DNA of 64,000 nt. Origin: Variovorax paradoxus (GTDB lineage: Bacteria > Pseudomonadota > Gammaproteobacteria > Burkholderiales > Burkholderiaceae_C). Positions within the stretch are counted from its first letter, which is position 1. The number at the start of each line of letters is the position of its first letter. The stretch is from NCBI RefSeq assembly GCF_024734665.1, contig NZ_CP102931.1:3284001-3348000 (forward strand). Direction: 5' to 3'. Shown here in pieces: positions 63,956 to 64,000 of the stretch. Position numbers and translations under genes: made by a program. The notes under the pieces were generated by a model. It did no database searches. It saw only the letters and a program-made list of their open reading frames with translations, and had not been told where the DNA came from.

Positions 63956-64000
63956 GGAACCTTGAATATAGCCAAGCGCGCTGACCACGTCATGACTTAG

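Overview
The window is GC-rich, densely packed DNA. Tight operons with ATGA overlaps, a complete Tad pilus locus, a Wza/Wzc exopolysaccharide (EPS) cluster and the overall gene style suggest a betaproteobacterium of the Comamonadaceae, probably Variovorax or a close relative. That placement is inferred from gene content and codon style, not from a marker gene. No rRNA, tRNA, CRISPR array, insertion sequence or integrase was seen.

Region 1 (1-9814, minus strand) is a Tad/Flp pilus locus. In transcription order it holds a 48-aa Flp-like prepilin, tadV (prepilin peptidase), rcpC/cpaB, the rcpA/cpaC secretin, a small lipoprotein, two tandem flp pilins, tadG-like, two tadE-like genes, tadZ/cpaE, tadA/cpaF and tadB, which runs off the window. 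Region 2 (10025-13875, minus) has a small His-containing secreted protein and a tight three-gene operon of unknown function: a 2-oxoglutarate/Fe(II) Asp/Asn-hydroxylase-like enzyme, a secreted HExxH peptidase-like protein and an alpha/alpha-toroid protein. Region 3 (13949-18807, minus) is housekeeping: a YhaN/SbcC-type ATPase with its YhaO/SbcD-type nuclease, a small membrane protein and a NlpD-like LysM/LytM lipoprotein.

Region 4 (18904-35176) is the most unusual part. A methyltransferase and an AT-rich intergenic region precede a plus-strand operon. It encodes a 2455-aa A-PCP-KS-AT-ACP-aminotransferase NRPS/PKS hybrid, a 1665-aa C-A-PCP-C-PCP NRPS, a Sfp-type phosphopantetheinyl transferase and two alpha/beta-hydrolase-fold proteins resembling the exosortase-A-associated hydrolases 2 and 1. 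Neither megasynthase has a thioesterase or reductase release domain. The genes overlap or nearly abut and run straight into region 5.

Region 5 (35244-50997, plus) is an EPS cluster: Wza-like export lipoprotein, Wzc-like tyrosine kinase, ExoY-like priming transferase, GDP-fucose synthase, Wzy-like polymerase, several glycosyltransferases, a secreted GH29/fucosidase-like protein, Wzx-like flippase, GalE, a LuxR-type response regulator and a bifunctional ManC. Together these suggest a heteropolysaccharide containing fucose and galactose/glucose. The unbroken gene order suggests the peptide/polyketide product and the polymer may be made or displayed together.

Region 6 (51024-63955) is mixed accessory metabolism: a DJ-1/PfpI protein divergent from a MocR-type regulator; a TetR gene with a downstream SDR/MDR oxidoreductase pair, where both promoters carry matching palindromic operators; a DSD1-type PLP enzyme plus HAD hydrolase divergent from a LysR gene with an inverted repeat between; a nitrate/sulfonate-type ABC importer with a membrane-anchored cytochrome c; dodecin; an alpha/beta hydrolase; and an ArsC/LMW-phosphatase-like protein that has lost its catalytic cysteines.
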